This document shows, piece after piece, positions 52,462 to 63,710 of a stretch of DNA of 64,000 nucleotides; positions within the stretch are counted from its first letter, which is position 1; each line of letters starts with the position of its first letter. Made by a program: the position numbers and the translations under genes. The notes beneath the pieces are model-generated. The model ran no database searches, was not told the DNA's origin, and was given only the letters and a program-made list of their open reading frames with translations. The DNA comes from CAVXNP01 sp963763305 (GTDB taxonomy: Bacteria > Pseudomonadota > Gammaproteobacteria > Xanthomonadales > Rhodanobacteraceae), in contig CAVXNP010000001.1 in NCBI GenBank assembly GCA_963763305.1, forward strand, positions 62,001-126,000, given 5' to 3'.

Positions 52462-53919
52462 TCAGGCCAGCCCGAACGCGTGCCGGCACCATGCCAGCAG
52501 CGGCCCCCAGTACAGACCCAGCGCCAGCAGTGCCAATGCGTTGATCGACAGCATCACCCGCAGCGGTGCGTCCGGCTGCGCCTGCAGGCTGCTGCCCTCG
52601 GCCGGCGCGTCGAAGTACACCACCTTGACCACATACAGGTAGTAGTACAGGCCGATGATGGCGAACACCACGCCAACGATCGCCAGCCACAGCATGTTGG
52701 CGTGGATCGCCGCCTCCAGCACCAGCGCCTTGGCCCAGAAACCGAACAGCGGCGGCACGCCGGCCAGCGACAGCATCGCCAGCATGGTCAGGAAGGCCAT
52801 CCACGGCGACTTCCGGTTGAGACCGCGCAGATCGGCGATCTCCTCGCACTCGAAGCCGGCACGCGCCAGCGCCATGATCACCCCGAAGGCGGCCACGCTC
52901 ATCACTGCGTAGCTGACCGCGTAGAACATCGCCGCGGCATAGCCTTCGGGACCGGCCGCGGCCAGGCCCAGCAGCAGATAACCCATGTGCGAGATGGTCG
53001 AGTAGGCCAGCATGCGCTTGAGGTTGGTCTGCACCAGCGCCACCAGGTTGCCGATCGCCAGCGACAACACCGCCAGTACCGCCAGCATGTTCTGCCAGTG
53101 CGGCGCCAGGTCGCCCATGCCGCCATCGAGCAGGCGGTAGGCCATGCCGAACGCCGCCAGCTTGGAGCCGGAGGCGACGAACGTGGTGACCGGCGTCGGC
53201 GCACCCTGGTAGACGTCCGGAATCCACATGTGGAACGGCGCGGCGCCCAGCTTGAAGCCGATGCCCACCACCATGAAGATCAACCCGAACTGCAGCAGTT
53301 TCGGCGCGGTGGTGTAGCCCATCACGTCATGCAGCTGGGCCAGCGCCAGGCTGGGCGTGCCGCCCATGCCCGAGGCTCCGTACACCATCGACATGCCGTA
53401 CAGCAGCATGCCGGAGGCCAGTGCGCCGAGCACGAAATACTTGATCGCCGCTTCCGACGGCAGCGGCGCGTCGCGATTGAGCGCGACCAGCGCATACGAC
53501 GACAGCGACAACAGCTCCAGGCCGAGATACACGGTGACCAGGTTGCCGGCCGAAACCAGCAGCATGATGCCGATCACGGCGAAGATCATCAGCGTGTAGA
53601 ACTCGCCACCGACCAGCTTGCGGTCGATCAGGTAGGGCCGCGCATACACGAACACCAGCGCCGTGGTGCCCAGCGCGAAAACCTTCAGGATCTCCGAGAC
53701 GCCGTCGCTGATGAACATGCCGCCGAACGCGCTGATCGCGAATGGCGGGTGTCCGGCGATGACCAGGAAGATCGCCACTACCAGCACCACGATCGACAGC
53801 CAGTGCAGCGCCGGGCGCTGCGCCGGCTTGATGAAGGCATCCAGCAGCAACAGCAGGCAGGCCGCCGCGACCAGATAGAACTCCGGAAGCAGAACCAAAA
53901 TGTCTTTGAAGTTGGGCAT
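52462..53919 (-). CDS. nuoN: NADH-quinone oxidoreductase subunit N
   Basis: 485 residues, about 14 membrane helices; proton-pumping antiporter-like subunit of complex I. VYLGLELLSLSSYALVAL with the conserved Glu, PHMWIPDVYQGAPTPVTTF (in FHMWIPDVYQGAP), LKRMLAYSTISHMGYLLLGL, and a further Lys/Glu near GVPPLFGFWAKAL are all in place. Twelve bp behind nuoM, last gene of the nuo operon. No frameshift. It is followed by the initiator tRNA gene rather than a terminator. Confidence 0.97.
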   Translation of the reverse strand: MPNFKDILVLLPEFYLVAAACLLLLLDAFIKPAQRPALHWLSIVVLVVAIFLVIAGHPPFAISAFGGMFISDGVSEILKVFALGTTALVFVYARPYLIDRKLVGGEFYTLMIFAVIGIMLLVSAGNLVTVYLGLELLSLSSYALVALNRDAPLPSEAAIKYFVLGALASGMLLYGMSMVYGASGMGGTPSLALAQLHDVMGYTTAPKLLQFGLIFMVVGIGFKLGAAPFHMWIPDVYQGAPTPVTTFVASGSKLAAFGMAYRLLDGGMGDLAPHWQNMLAVLAVLSLAIGNLVALVQTNLKRMLAYSTISHMGYLLLGLAAAGPEGYAAAMFYAVSYAVMSVAAFGVIMALARAGFECEEIADLRGLNRKSPWMAFLTMLAMLSLAGVPPLFGFWAKALVLEAAIHANMLWLAIVGVVFAIIGLYYYLYVVKVVYFDAPAEGSSLQAQPDAPLRVMLSINALALLALGLYWGPLLAWCRHAFGLA

Positions 53920-53931
53920 TGTCCGTCCTGC

Positions 53932-55440
53932 TTAGATCTTGTGAACAGCGAGCTGCTGCACCAGCTGCGAGACCGAGCCGTCCATCAGGTGGATCAGCGG
54001 CTGCGGCCACACGCCCAGGGCCAGCACGGCGGCGGCGAACGCGACCAGCACGAACGTTTCGCGGCCATCGATCTCCTCCATCTCCGCCACGTGCGGGTTG
54101 TGGATCTCGCCCCACAGCACGCGCTTGACCATCCACAGCGTGTAGGCCGCGCCGATGATCAGGGTGAAGGCGGCGAACAGCGCAATCCACGGATTGGCGC
54201 TGAAGCTGGCCAGAATCACCATGAACTCGCCGACGAAACCGCTGGTCCCGGGCAAGCCCGAGTTGGCCATCGCGAACAGCACGTAGAAGAAGCCGAACCA
54301 CGGCATCACATTGATCACGCCGCCATAGTCCTTGATCAGCCGGGTGTGCAGGCGGTCGTACATGACACCGATGCAGGTAAACATGGCGCCGGAGACGAAG
54401 CCGTGCGAGATCATCTGCACCATCGCGCCCTGCATGCCCAGACGGGCCATGTCCAGATCGCCGCTCTCACGCACCAGCATGAAGGCGATGAAGATGCCCA
54501 GCGTGACGAAGCCCATGTGCGCCACCGACGAATACGCCACCAGCTTCTTCATGTCCTCCTGCACCAGCGCCACGTAGCCGATGTAGACCACCGCCACCAG
54601 GCTCAGCACGATCACCAGCCAGGCAAAGTGCGCGCCGGCATCGGGGGTGATCGGCAGGATGAAGCGCAGCATGCCGTAGGTACCCACCTTCAGCATCACC
54701 GCCGCCAGCACCACCGAGCCGCCGGTGGGTGCCTCCACGTGGGCGTCCGGCAACCAGGTGTGTACCGGCACCATCGGCACCTTGATCGCAAAGGCGATCA
54801 GGAACGCGAAGAACAGCCAGGTCTGCTCCTGCATGGTCAGCGGCAGTGCCGCCAGCGTGGCCATGTCGAAGGTGCCTGCCTTCTGGTACAGGTACAGCAG
54901 CGCCACCAGCATGAACACCGAACCGAAGAAGGTGTAGATGAAGAACTTCAGCGTGGCGTAGACCCGACGCGGGCCGCCCCACATGCCGATCAGGATGAAC
55001 ATCGGCACCAGGATCGCCTCGAACAGCGCGTAGAACAGCAGCGCGTCGGTGGCGCAGAACACGCCCACCAGCAGGCCCTCGAGCATCAGCATCGCGGCCA
55101 TGTACTGGTGCGGCTTGTCCTGGATGACCTTCCACGCACCGGCGATCACCAGGATGCCGACGAAGGTGGTCATCACGATCAGCGCCACCGAGATGCCGTC
55201 CACCGCCAGTCCGTAGTGCACGCCCCAGGCGGCGATCCACAGGTAGCTTTCGGACAGCTGCATCGGTGCGGCGTCGGGCTGGTAGCGCACCAGCAACAGC
55301 AGGCTGGCGGCGAAGGTCAGCACCGCCACCAGCAGCGACAGCCAACGCGCCAGATCGGGCCGGCGCGCGCCGGCCATCAGCACCGGGATGGCACCGACCA
55401 CGGGAAGCCAGATGAGCAGGCTGAGCAAATGATTGAACAT
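53932..55440 (-). CDS. nuoM: NADH-quinone oxidoreductase subunit M
   Basis: 502 residues; antiporter-like proton channel subunit. MFNHLLSLLIWLPVVGAIPV starts at ATG 55440, ahead of which the open frame is nuoL read out of frame. YALFEAILVPMFILIGMWGG has the key Glu, VPMVPVHTWLPDAHVEAPTG and MKKLVAYSSVAHMGFVTLG have the conserved Lys/His. Gap to nuoL 14 bp, to nuoN 12 bp. Confidence 0.97.
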   Translation of the reverse strand: MFNHLLSLLIWLPVVGAIPVLMAGARRPDLARWLSLLVAVLTFAASLLLLVRYQPDAAPMQLSESYLWIAAWGVHYGLAVDGISVALIVMTTFVGILVIAGAWKVIQDKPHQYMAAMLMLEGLLVGVFCATDALLFYALFEAILVPMFILIGMWGGPRRVYATLKFFIYTFFGSVFMLVALLYLYQKAGTFDMATLAALPLTMQEQTWLFFAFLIAFAIKVPMVPVHTWLPDAHVEAPTGGSVVLAAVMLKVGTYGMLRFILPITPDAGAHFAWLVIVLSLVAVVYIGYVALVQEDMKKLVAYSSVAHMGFVTLGIFIAFMLVRESGDLDMARLGMQGAMVQMISHGFVSGAMFTCIGVMYDRLHTRLIKDYGGVINVMPWFGFFYVLFAMANSGLPGTSGFVGEFMVILASFSANPWIALFAAFTLIIGAAYTLWMVKRVLWGEIHNPHVAEMEEIDGRETFVLVAFAAAVLALGVWPQPLIHLMDGSVSQLVQQLAVHKI

Positions 55441-55454
55441 GGAGCCTGTTTCCC

Positions 55455-57515
55455 TTATTGCCCGAGCAGCTGAAACCCGCCGATCAGCAGGATCAGACCG
55501 AGGATCATCGCGAACGCGTAGTGGTAGAGGTAACCCGACTGCAGGCGTCGGCCCAGCGCCGCGATGCGATGCACCACGCCGACCGAGCCGTTGACCATGG
55601 CGCCGTCGATCAGGCCGGCGTCGCTGGCCTTCCAGAACACCCGGCCCATCTTCACGCCGCCACGGGCGAACACCGCGAAGTAGACGTTGTCGACCCAGTA
55701 CTTGCGGTCCAGCACCGTCCACAGCGGCTTGAGCGCCCCCTTGACCCGACCGGCCATGGCCGGGTTGAACAGGTAGATGTAGCTGGTGATGGCGAAGGCC
55801 AGTGCCACCAGCGCGAACGGCAGGCTGAGGAACCCGTGCAGCGCCATCGCCAGCGCACCGTGGAACTCGCCGGCCATCTCGCCGAGCACGTTGTTGCCCT
55901 CTTCTACCTGGATCGCGCCGCCGAACCAGTTGCCGAACAGCATCGGCCCGACCGTGAAGAAGCCCACCAGCAGCGACGGGATCGCCAGCAGCACCAGCGG
56001 CACCGTAACCACCCAGGGCGACTCGGTCGGCGCGTGCTCCAGCTCACCCGGCTTGTGCTCGTGGTGCGGATCGTCGGTGTGCACATGGTGGGCATCGTGG
56101 TCGGCGTGCCCCGCGTGGCCATGGCCAACCACCACGAAGCGCTCCTTGCCGTGGAAGGTCAGGTACATCTGGCGGAAGGTGTACAGCGCGGTGACGAAGG
56201 CACCGGCCATGACGCAGACATAGGCATAGCCCGCGCCCCAGCGATGCGATTCGCCGACCGCCTCGATGATGGCGTCCTTGGAGTAGAAGCCCGAGGTGAA
56301 CGGGATCGCCACCAGCGCCAGCGAACCGATCCACATGGTGATCCAGGTGATCGGCATGTACTTGCGCAGGCCGCCCATGTAGCGCATGTCCTGCTCATGG
56401 TGCATGGCAATGATCACCGAGCCGGCGCCCAGGAACAGCAGCGCCTTGAAGAAGGCGTGGGTCATCAGGTGGAACACCGCGCCGGCATAGGCGGACACGC
56501 CAAGCGCCACGGTCATGTAGCCCAGCTGCGACAGGGTCGAATAGGCGACCACGCGCTTGATGTCGTTCTGCACGATACCGATCATGCCGGTGAACAACGC
56601 GGTGGTCGCGCCGATCACCATGACGAAGCTCAGCGCGGTCTGCGACAGCTCGAACAGGGGCGACATGCGCGCCACCATGAAGATGCCCGCGGTGACCATG
56701 GTCGCGGCGTGGATCAGCGCCGAGATCGGGGTCGGGCCTTCCATCGAGTCGGGCAGCCACACGTGCAGCGGCACCTGCGCCGACTTGCCCATCGCGCCGA
56801 TGAACAGGCAGATGCAGATCACCGTGGCCGCATCCCAATGCATGCTGGAGGTGAGCGCCAGGGTGCGCCCGACCAGCGTCGGGGCGGCGTCAAAGGCAGT
56901 GGCGTAGTCCAGCGTGCCCAGGAAGTACAGCACCGCCGAGATGCCCAGCAGGAACCCGAAGTCGCCCACGCGATTGACCAGGAACGCCTTGAGGTTGGCG
57001 AAGATCGCGGTCGGCTTCTTGTACCAGAAGCCGATCAGCAGGTACGACACCAGGCCCACCGCTTCCCAGCCAAAGAACAGCTGCATGAAGTTGTTGCTCA
57101 TCACCAGCATGAACATCGAGAAGGTGAACAGCGAGATGTAGGCGAAGAAGCGCTTGTAACCCGGGTCGTCGGCCATGTAGCCGATGGTGTACAGATGCAC
57201 CAGCAGCGAGACGAAGCTCACCACCACCAGCATCATCGCGGTCAAGCGGTCGACCAGAAAGCCGACGCTGGCATCGAAGCGTCCGATGTGGAACCAGGTG
57301 TACAGGTTGTGGTTGTAGGTCGGCGCGCCGCCGGCGGTCAGCTGGTACAGCACGTAGAACGCCAACGCGCAGGACACCGCCACGCCCAGGATCGTCACCG
57401 TATGGGCGCCGGCGCGACCGATGAACCGGCCGAAGAAGCCGGCCAGCACGCAACCGGCCAGCGGCGCCAGCGCGATCGTCAGCAGAATGGATGTCGAAAG
57501 CTGCATCGTGGACAT
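55455..57515 (-). CDS. nuoL: NADH-quinone oxidoreductase subunit L
   Basis: 686 residues, distal proton-pumping subunit with the long lateral helix at its C-terminus. FFGWEAVGLVSYLLIGFWY, VPLHVWLPDSMEGPTPISAL and IKRVVAYSTLSQLGYMTVAL are the conserved channel motifs. Between helices near residues 462-492 there is a His-rich loop (GHGHAGHADHDAHHVHT, then HHEHKPGELEH) with eleven His. This loop is absent in E. coli and may bind metal or be only a species feature. Three bp behind nuoK. Confidence 0.97.
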   Translation of the reverse strand: MSTMQLSTSILLTIALAPLAGCVLAGFFGRFIGRAGAHTVTILGVAVSCALAFYVLYQLTAGGAPTYNHNLYTWFHIGRFDASVGFLVDRLTAMMLVVVSFVSLLVHLYTIGYMADDPGYKRFFAYISLFTFSMFMLVMSNNFMQLFFGWEAVGLVSYLLIGFWYKKPTAIFANLKAFLVNRVGDFGFLLGISAVLYFLGTLDYATAFDAAPTLVGRTLALTSSMHWDAATVICICLFIGAMGKSAQVPLHVWLPDSMEGPTPISALIHAATMVTAGIFMVARMSPLFELSQTALSFVMVIGATTALFTGMIGIVQNDIKRVVAYSTLSQLGYMTVALGVSAYAGAVFHLMTHAFFKALLFLGAGSVIIAMHHEQDMRYMGGLRKYMPITWITMWIGSLALVAIPFTSGFYSKDAIIEAVGESHRWGAGYAYVCVMAGAFVTALYTFRQMYLTFHGKERFVVVGHGHAGHADHDAHHVHTDDPHHEHKPGELEHAPTESPWVVTVPLVLLAIPSLLVGFFTVGPMLFGNWFGGAIQVEEGNNVLGEMAGEFHGALAMALHGFLSLPFALVALAFAITSYIYLFNPAMAGRVKGALKPLWTVLDRKYWVDNVYFAVFARGGVKMGRVFWKASDAGLIDGAMVNGSVGVVHRIAALGRRLQSGYLYHYAFAMILGLILLIGGFQLLGQ

Positions 57516-57518
57516 GCC

Positions 57519-57824
57519 TTAACCCTTCATGCTGTCGATTTCGGCGACATTGATGGTGCTGCGGTTGCGGAACAGCAGCACCAGGATCGCCAGGCCGATG
57601 GCCGCTTCGGCCGCGGCCACGGTGAGGATGAAGAACACGAATACCTGGCCGGAGACGTCGCCGAGGAAGCGCGAGAACGCCACGAAGTTGGTATTCACCG
57701 CCAGCAGCATCAGCTCGATCGACATCAGCAGCACGATCACGTTCTTGCGGTTGATGAACAGGCCGGCGACGGCGATGCAGAACAGCACCGCTCCCAGCAC
57801 GATGTAGTGCGATAACGTGATCAC
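57519..57824 (-). CDS. nuoK: NADH-quinone oxidoreductase subunit K
   Basis: 101 residues, three membrane helices, MrpC-like. The conserved Glu in LMSIELMLLAVNTNFVAFS and the second in VAAAEAAIGLAILVLLFR are present. Starts 4 bp inside the end of nuoJ (overlap 57821-57824). Confidence 0.97.
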   Translation of the reverse strand: MITLSHYIVLGAVLFCIAVAGLFINRKNVIVLLMSIELMLLAVNTNFVAFSRFLGDVSGQVFVFFILTVAAAEAAIGLAILVLLFRNRSTINVAEIDSMKG

Positions 57825-58465
57825 GGGTTGCCCTCCTGCGGGCCGGTCGGCTCATCCGGCCGCACCGGTGCCATCTTGATGACGCGGATGCGGTCGCGCG
57901 GGTTCACCCTGACCTGCTCGCTGGCCGACTCGAAGCGCTTGTCGGCGCGCTGGCGCAGGGTCAGAGCCACCGCGGCGACCACGCCGACGGTAAGAATCAG
58001 TGCGGCGATCTCGAACGGCAGCAGGTAGCGGGTGTACAGCGCCGCGCCCAGCCACTCGGTGTTGGACATGCCCGCAGCCGTGGCCGGGTCCACACCCATG
58101 CCCACTGCGTGCATCGCACGCACGCCGATCAGCGCCAGCATCTCGACCAGCATCACGCCGGCCACCACGATGCCCACCGGCAGAAAGCGGATGAAGCCTT
58201 CGCGTACCTGTTCCTGCTTGATGTCGAGCATCATCACCACGAACAGGAACAGCACCATCACAGCACCGACATAGACCACGATCAGCGCGATCGCCAGGAA
58301 CTCGGCCTCGGCCAGCAGCCACAGGCAGGCGGTGCTGAAGAAGGTCAGCACCAGCGCCAGCACCGCGTGCACCGAGTTCTTCAGCGAGATCACCGCCAGC
58401 GCCGAAGCCACGGTGACCGCGGCGAAGCCGTAGAAGCAGATCAGTTGGAACAATTGGGGATTCAT
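57821..58465 (-). CDS. nuoJ: NADH-quinone oxidoreductase subunit J
   Basis: 214 residues, five membrane helices with the pi-bulge helix region ALIVVYVGAVMVLFLFVVMM, the family signature. The C-terminal tail (about 165-214) is a charged cytoplasmic extension (RQRADKRFESASEQVRVNPR). Eight bp behind nuoI and overlapping nuoK. Confidence 0.96.
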   Translation of the reverse strand: MNPQLFQLICFYGFAAVTVASALAVISLKNSVHAVLALVLTFFSTACLWLLAEAEFLAIALIVVYVGAVMVLFLFVVMMLDIKQEQVREGFIRFLPVGIVVAGVMLVEMLALIGVRAMHAVGMGVDPATAAGMSNTEWLGAALYTRYLLPFEIAALILTVGVVAAVALTLRQRADKRFESASEQVRVNPRDRIRVIKMAPVRPDEPTGPQEGNP

Positions 58466-58473
58466 GGTCGGCC

Positions 58474-58965
58474 TCAGCGGTACGGCGCGTCTTGCGCGCG
58501 GTCGGCGGCAATGGCCTGCTCGAAGCGGTCACCGATGGCCAGCAACTGCGCCTTGGTCACCACGTTCTGGCCGCGCTGCTCGAAGTGGTACTCGTGGATC
58601 GAGGTCTCCACGATCGAGTCCACCGGGCAGCTCTCTTCGCAGAATCCGCAGTAGATGCACTTGAACAGGTCGATGTCGTAACGCGTGGTACGGCGCTGGC
58701 CATCACTCTCGCGCGGGGCCGAGTCGATGGTGATCGCCAGCGCCGGACACACCGCTTCGCACAGCTTGCAGGCGATGCAGCGCTCTTCGCCGTTCGGGTA
58801 CCGGCGCAGCGCGTGCAGGCCGCGGAAGCGGTTGGACTTGGGAATGTGCTCCATCGGATAACGCATGGTGAACTTGGGCTTGAACATGTAGCCCATGGTC
58901 AGGCCCATGCCCTGGAACAGTTCCAGCAGCAGCAGGCTCTTGAAGTATTGGATGATGCGTGACAT
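58474..58965 (-). CDS. nuoI: NADH-quinone oxidoreductase subunit I
   Basis: 163 residues, peripheral-arm subunit with two [4Fe-4S] clusters N6a and N6b. Ligands: Cys63, Cys66, Cys69, Cys73 (CIACKLCEAVCP) and Cys103, Cys106, Cys109, Cys113 (CIYCGFCEESCP). N-terminal amphipathic part touches the membrane domain. Four bp behind nuoH. Confidence 0.97.
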   Translation of the reverse strand: MSRIIQYFKSLLLLELFQGMGLTMGYMFKPKFTMRYPMEHIPKSNRFRGLHALRRYPNGEERCIACKLCEAVCPALAITIDSAPRESDGQRRTTRYDIDLFKCIYCGFCEESCPVDSIVETSIHEYHFEQRGQNVVTKAQLLAIGDRFEQAIAADRAQDAPYR

Positions 58966-58969
58966 GGCT

Positions 58970-60023
58970 CTAGACCCCCGTGCCGATGCTGACCCAGCCG
59001 TAGTACTTCATGCAGCCGGCGACGAGCACCCACACGATCGTGATGGGAATGAAGATCTTCCAGCCCAGCCGCATGATCTGGTCATAGCGGTAGCGCGGGA
59101 AGCTGGCGCGGAACCACAGGAACAGGAACGACATCACGAAGGCCTTGATGAACAGCCAGATGAAGCCGCCGGTCCAGATCCAGTTGATCCACCACGGCGC
59201 ATCGGCGTGGATCCAGCCCTGCAGCGGGCTGAGCCAGCCGCCCAGGAACAGGATCGCGGCCAGGAAGCTGATCAGGATCATGTTGGCGTATTCGGCCAGG
59301 AAGAAGATCGCGAAGGCCGAGCCGGAATACTCCACGTGGAAGCCGGCGACGATTTCCGATTCGCCCTCGGCCACGTCGAACGGGCGCGCGGTTGGTCTCG
59401 GCCACGCCGGAGATGAAGTACACCAGGAACACCGGCAGCAGCGGCAACCAGAACCAGTCGAACAGGCCCTTGCCGCCGGCCTGGGCGTGCACGATCGCGG
59501 TCAGGTTGAGACTGCCCGCGAGCACCAGCACGCAGACCAGGCACAGGCCCATCGCCAGCTCGTAGGAAATCACCTGGGCGGCCGAACGCATCGCGCCGAG
59601 CAGCGCGTAGCGCGAATTGGACGCCCAGCCGGCCAGGATGATGCCGTACACGCCCAGCGAGCTCATTGCCAGCAGGTACAGCACGCCGGCGTTGACGTCG
59701 GCCAGCACGAGCCCCTCGCTGAACGGGATCACCGCCCAGGCGGCCATCGCCGGGATCAGCGCCAGCAGCGGCGCCAGGTAGTACAGGAAGCGGTTCGCGC
59801 TGCTGGGAAGGATCACTTCCTTGATCAGCAGCTTGACCACGTCGGCGAAGGCCTGCAGCAGACCGAACGGGCCGACCTTGTTCGGCCCCAGGCGCACGTG
59901 CATCCAGCCGATGACCTTGCGCTCCCAGTAGACGAACATCGCCACCGCGATGATCACCGGCACCGCGATGCACAGGATGTAGACGATCGGCCAGACCAGT
60001 TGGGTGAGAAGTTGTTCGCCCAT
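58970..60023 (-). CDS. nuoH: NADH-quinone oxidoreductase subunit H (one frameshift)
   Basis: 350 residues after an extra base near 59383 is removed. Eight-helix subunit forming part of the quinone pocket: [60 protein letters not shown] (the conserved acidic loop, where the extra base falls) and FHVEYSGSAFAIFFLAEYAN. The start ATG 60023 lies three bases after the nuoG stop. Confidence 0.96.
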
Positions 60024-60026
60024 GAG

Positions 60027-62386
60027 TTACGCCTTGCTCAAGATAACGGCTGCACCGTAGGGCGGCAGCGTGGCGGTGAGATCCTGCGCAGCCTCGATCC
60101 ACACCGCGCCCGTCGGGTACGGCGCTGTCGATGACCACCGGCAAACTGGCCTCGGCGATGCGCACCGTCGTCGCCGTCGGCCACCGCGCGACGCATCGCG
60201 TCGGCCGGGCTGATGCGGGCGGCCGGCGGCCGGTTGAGCGGATGGGCGTTCAGCGCGGTGGACCGGCGCAGGACCGCGTCGGTGCGATAGATCGGCCAGG
60301 TGGCCAGGCGCACCAGTGCATCGCCGGCATCAGCCGCGGCCGGCACCGCCAGCGAAGCCTGCGAGATGGTCGACTCCGGCGCTGCCGCCGCGGGCATGCC
60401 CTGGCGCAGGCCGGCGATGTCGTCGAACTCGAAACCGGGCAACTGCATCAGCCCACCCAGTGCGCGCAGCACCTTCCAGCCGGGACGCACCTCGCCCGGC
60501 GGGGTGGCACCGGCCTGCACCGATCTGGGTGATGCCATCGACATTGACCAGCGTGCCGTCGCTTTCCGGCAGCAGCGCGATCGGCAGCAGCACGTCAGCC
60601 ACCTCGCGCAGCGCCGGGCTGGCGAACGCGCTGAACGCGACCACCTGCGACGCCTGCTTCAGCGCGCCGAGTACCTGCGCCCCGTCGGCAAAGTCGTGAG
60701 GCGGTTCGGCACCAAACAGCACGTAGCTCTTGCGCGGCTGCGCCAACATCGCCTGCGCATCCAGCCCGCCGTTGCCCGGCGATACGCCCAGCTGGGCCAG
60801 GCCAATGGCGTTGGCCCCCAGCGGCAACTCGTTGCAGCTGGCCTCGCAGGCGTCGGCGATGAAGCGGGTGACCGCACGCAACGCGGAGGCCTGCGGATGG
60901 GTCACCGCGGCTTCGCCGAAGATCACCACGGCCTGGCCCTGCTCGGCGGCGCGCTTGAGCGCGGCGATCGCATCGCGGTCGCCCTGGTCGCAGCTGGCCG
61001 CGCCGATGGCCGAGCCGAGCGAAGCTGGTGCCGTGGCACCGGCGTCCACCGCGGCGCGGGCCAGCGACAACAGAGCCTGCAGCAGGGCCTGCGGCGGCAC
61101 GATCGCCTCTCCGGCCAGCGCATAGTTGAATTCGAAACGGGCCGGATTGACCGCGTAGACGGTGGCGCCACTCTTCACCGCCTGGTGCAGACGGTGATTC
61201 AGCAGCGGCATTTCGCGGCGCAGATCCGAGCCGACCAGCAACGCCGCCTTGACCTGGCTGACCGAGGTCACCGGCAGGGTGAAGCGCGCAGCACCGGGGC
61301 GATCGCTGAAATCCAGCTGGCGCAGGCGATGATCGATGTGCGCGCTGCCCAGCCCGCGGGCCAGACGCAGCAGCAGGTCACCCTCCTCATTGGTGCTGGC
61401 CGGCGAGACCAGTACGCCCAGCTCGCTGCCGGGCGCCTGCTTGAGGCTGTCGGCCGCGGCGGACAGCGCGACCTCCCAGCTGACCTCCTGCCAGACACCG
61501 TCGCGCTTGATCTGCGGCGACAGCAGTCGATCGGGCGCATACATGCCCTGGTGGCTGTAGCGGTCGCGATCGGACAACCAGCACTCGTTGATCGCCTCGT
61601 TGTCGCGCGGCACCGCGCGCAGCACCTGCGCGCGGCGGGTGTGCAGCCACAGGTTCGAGCCCATCGCGTCGTGGTAGCCGATCGACGGCTTGGCGATCAG
61701 CTCCCAGGCGCGCGCCTGGAACTTGAACACCTTGTCGGTCAGCGCGCCGACCGGGCACAGCTCGATGATGTTGCCGGACAGTTCGGTCTCCACCGTCTTG
61801 CCGATGTAGGTGCCGATCTGCAGGTTTTCGCCACGGTTCATGCCGCCCAGCTCGAACGTACCGGCGATCTCGCTGGTGAAACGCACGCAGCGGGTGCACT
61901 GGATGCAGCGGGTCATCTCGGTGGCCACCAGCGGGCCGATGTCCTCATCCGCCACGGTGCGCTTGCGCTCGGTGTAACGCGACACGCTGCGCCCATAGCC
62001 GAGCGCCAGGTCCTGCAGTTCGCACTCGCCGCCCTGATCGCAGATCGGGCAATCGAGCGGATGGTTGATCAGCAGGAACTCCATCACGTCGCGCTGGAAA
62101 TGCAGCGCCTTCTCGGTGCGGGTCTGCACCTTCATGCCCTCGGCCACCGGCGTGGCGCAGGCCGGCTGCGGCTTGGGCATGGGCTTGCCGCCCATCTCCA
62201 CTTCGACCAGGCACATACGGCAGTTGGCCGCGATCGGCAGCTTGCGGTGGTAGCAGAAGCGAGGGATCGCGACACCGATGGCGTCGGCCGCCTCGATGAT
62301 CATCGCGCCCTTGCGGATCTGCGTGGGCTTGCCGTCGATCTCGATGTTCAGCAGATCGGTTGGAACGGAATTGGGCTGCGCACTCA

Positions 62387-62387
<1 letters not shown>
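60027..62387 (-). CDS. nuoG: NADH-quinone oxidoreductase subunit G (three frameshifts near C-terminus)
   Basis: 785 residues after correcting extra bases near 60527, 60163 and 60118. Ferredoxin-like [2Fe-2S] site (FCYHRKLPIAANCRMC), His/Cys site HPLDCPICDQGGECELQD (cluster N5), CIQCTRCVRFTSE with later Cys (N4), then the molybdopterin-oxidoreductase-like domain without cofactor. The corrected end reads DLTATLPPYGAAVILSKA. The start overlaps the nuoF stop (ATGA). Confidence 0.96.
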
Positions 62388-63697
<1,310 letters not shown>

Positions 63698-63710
63698 TGG
63701 TATTGAGCCC

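Noticed and set aside
52480..55473. 997-codon plus-strand frame opposite nuoN and nuoM
   Set aside because: His/Gln/Arg-rich mirror of hydrophobic membrane-protein codons; a known shadow effect.
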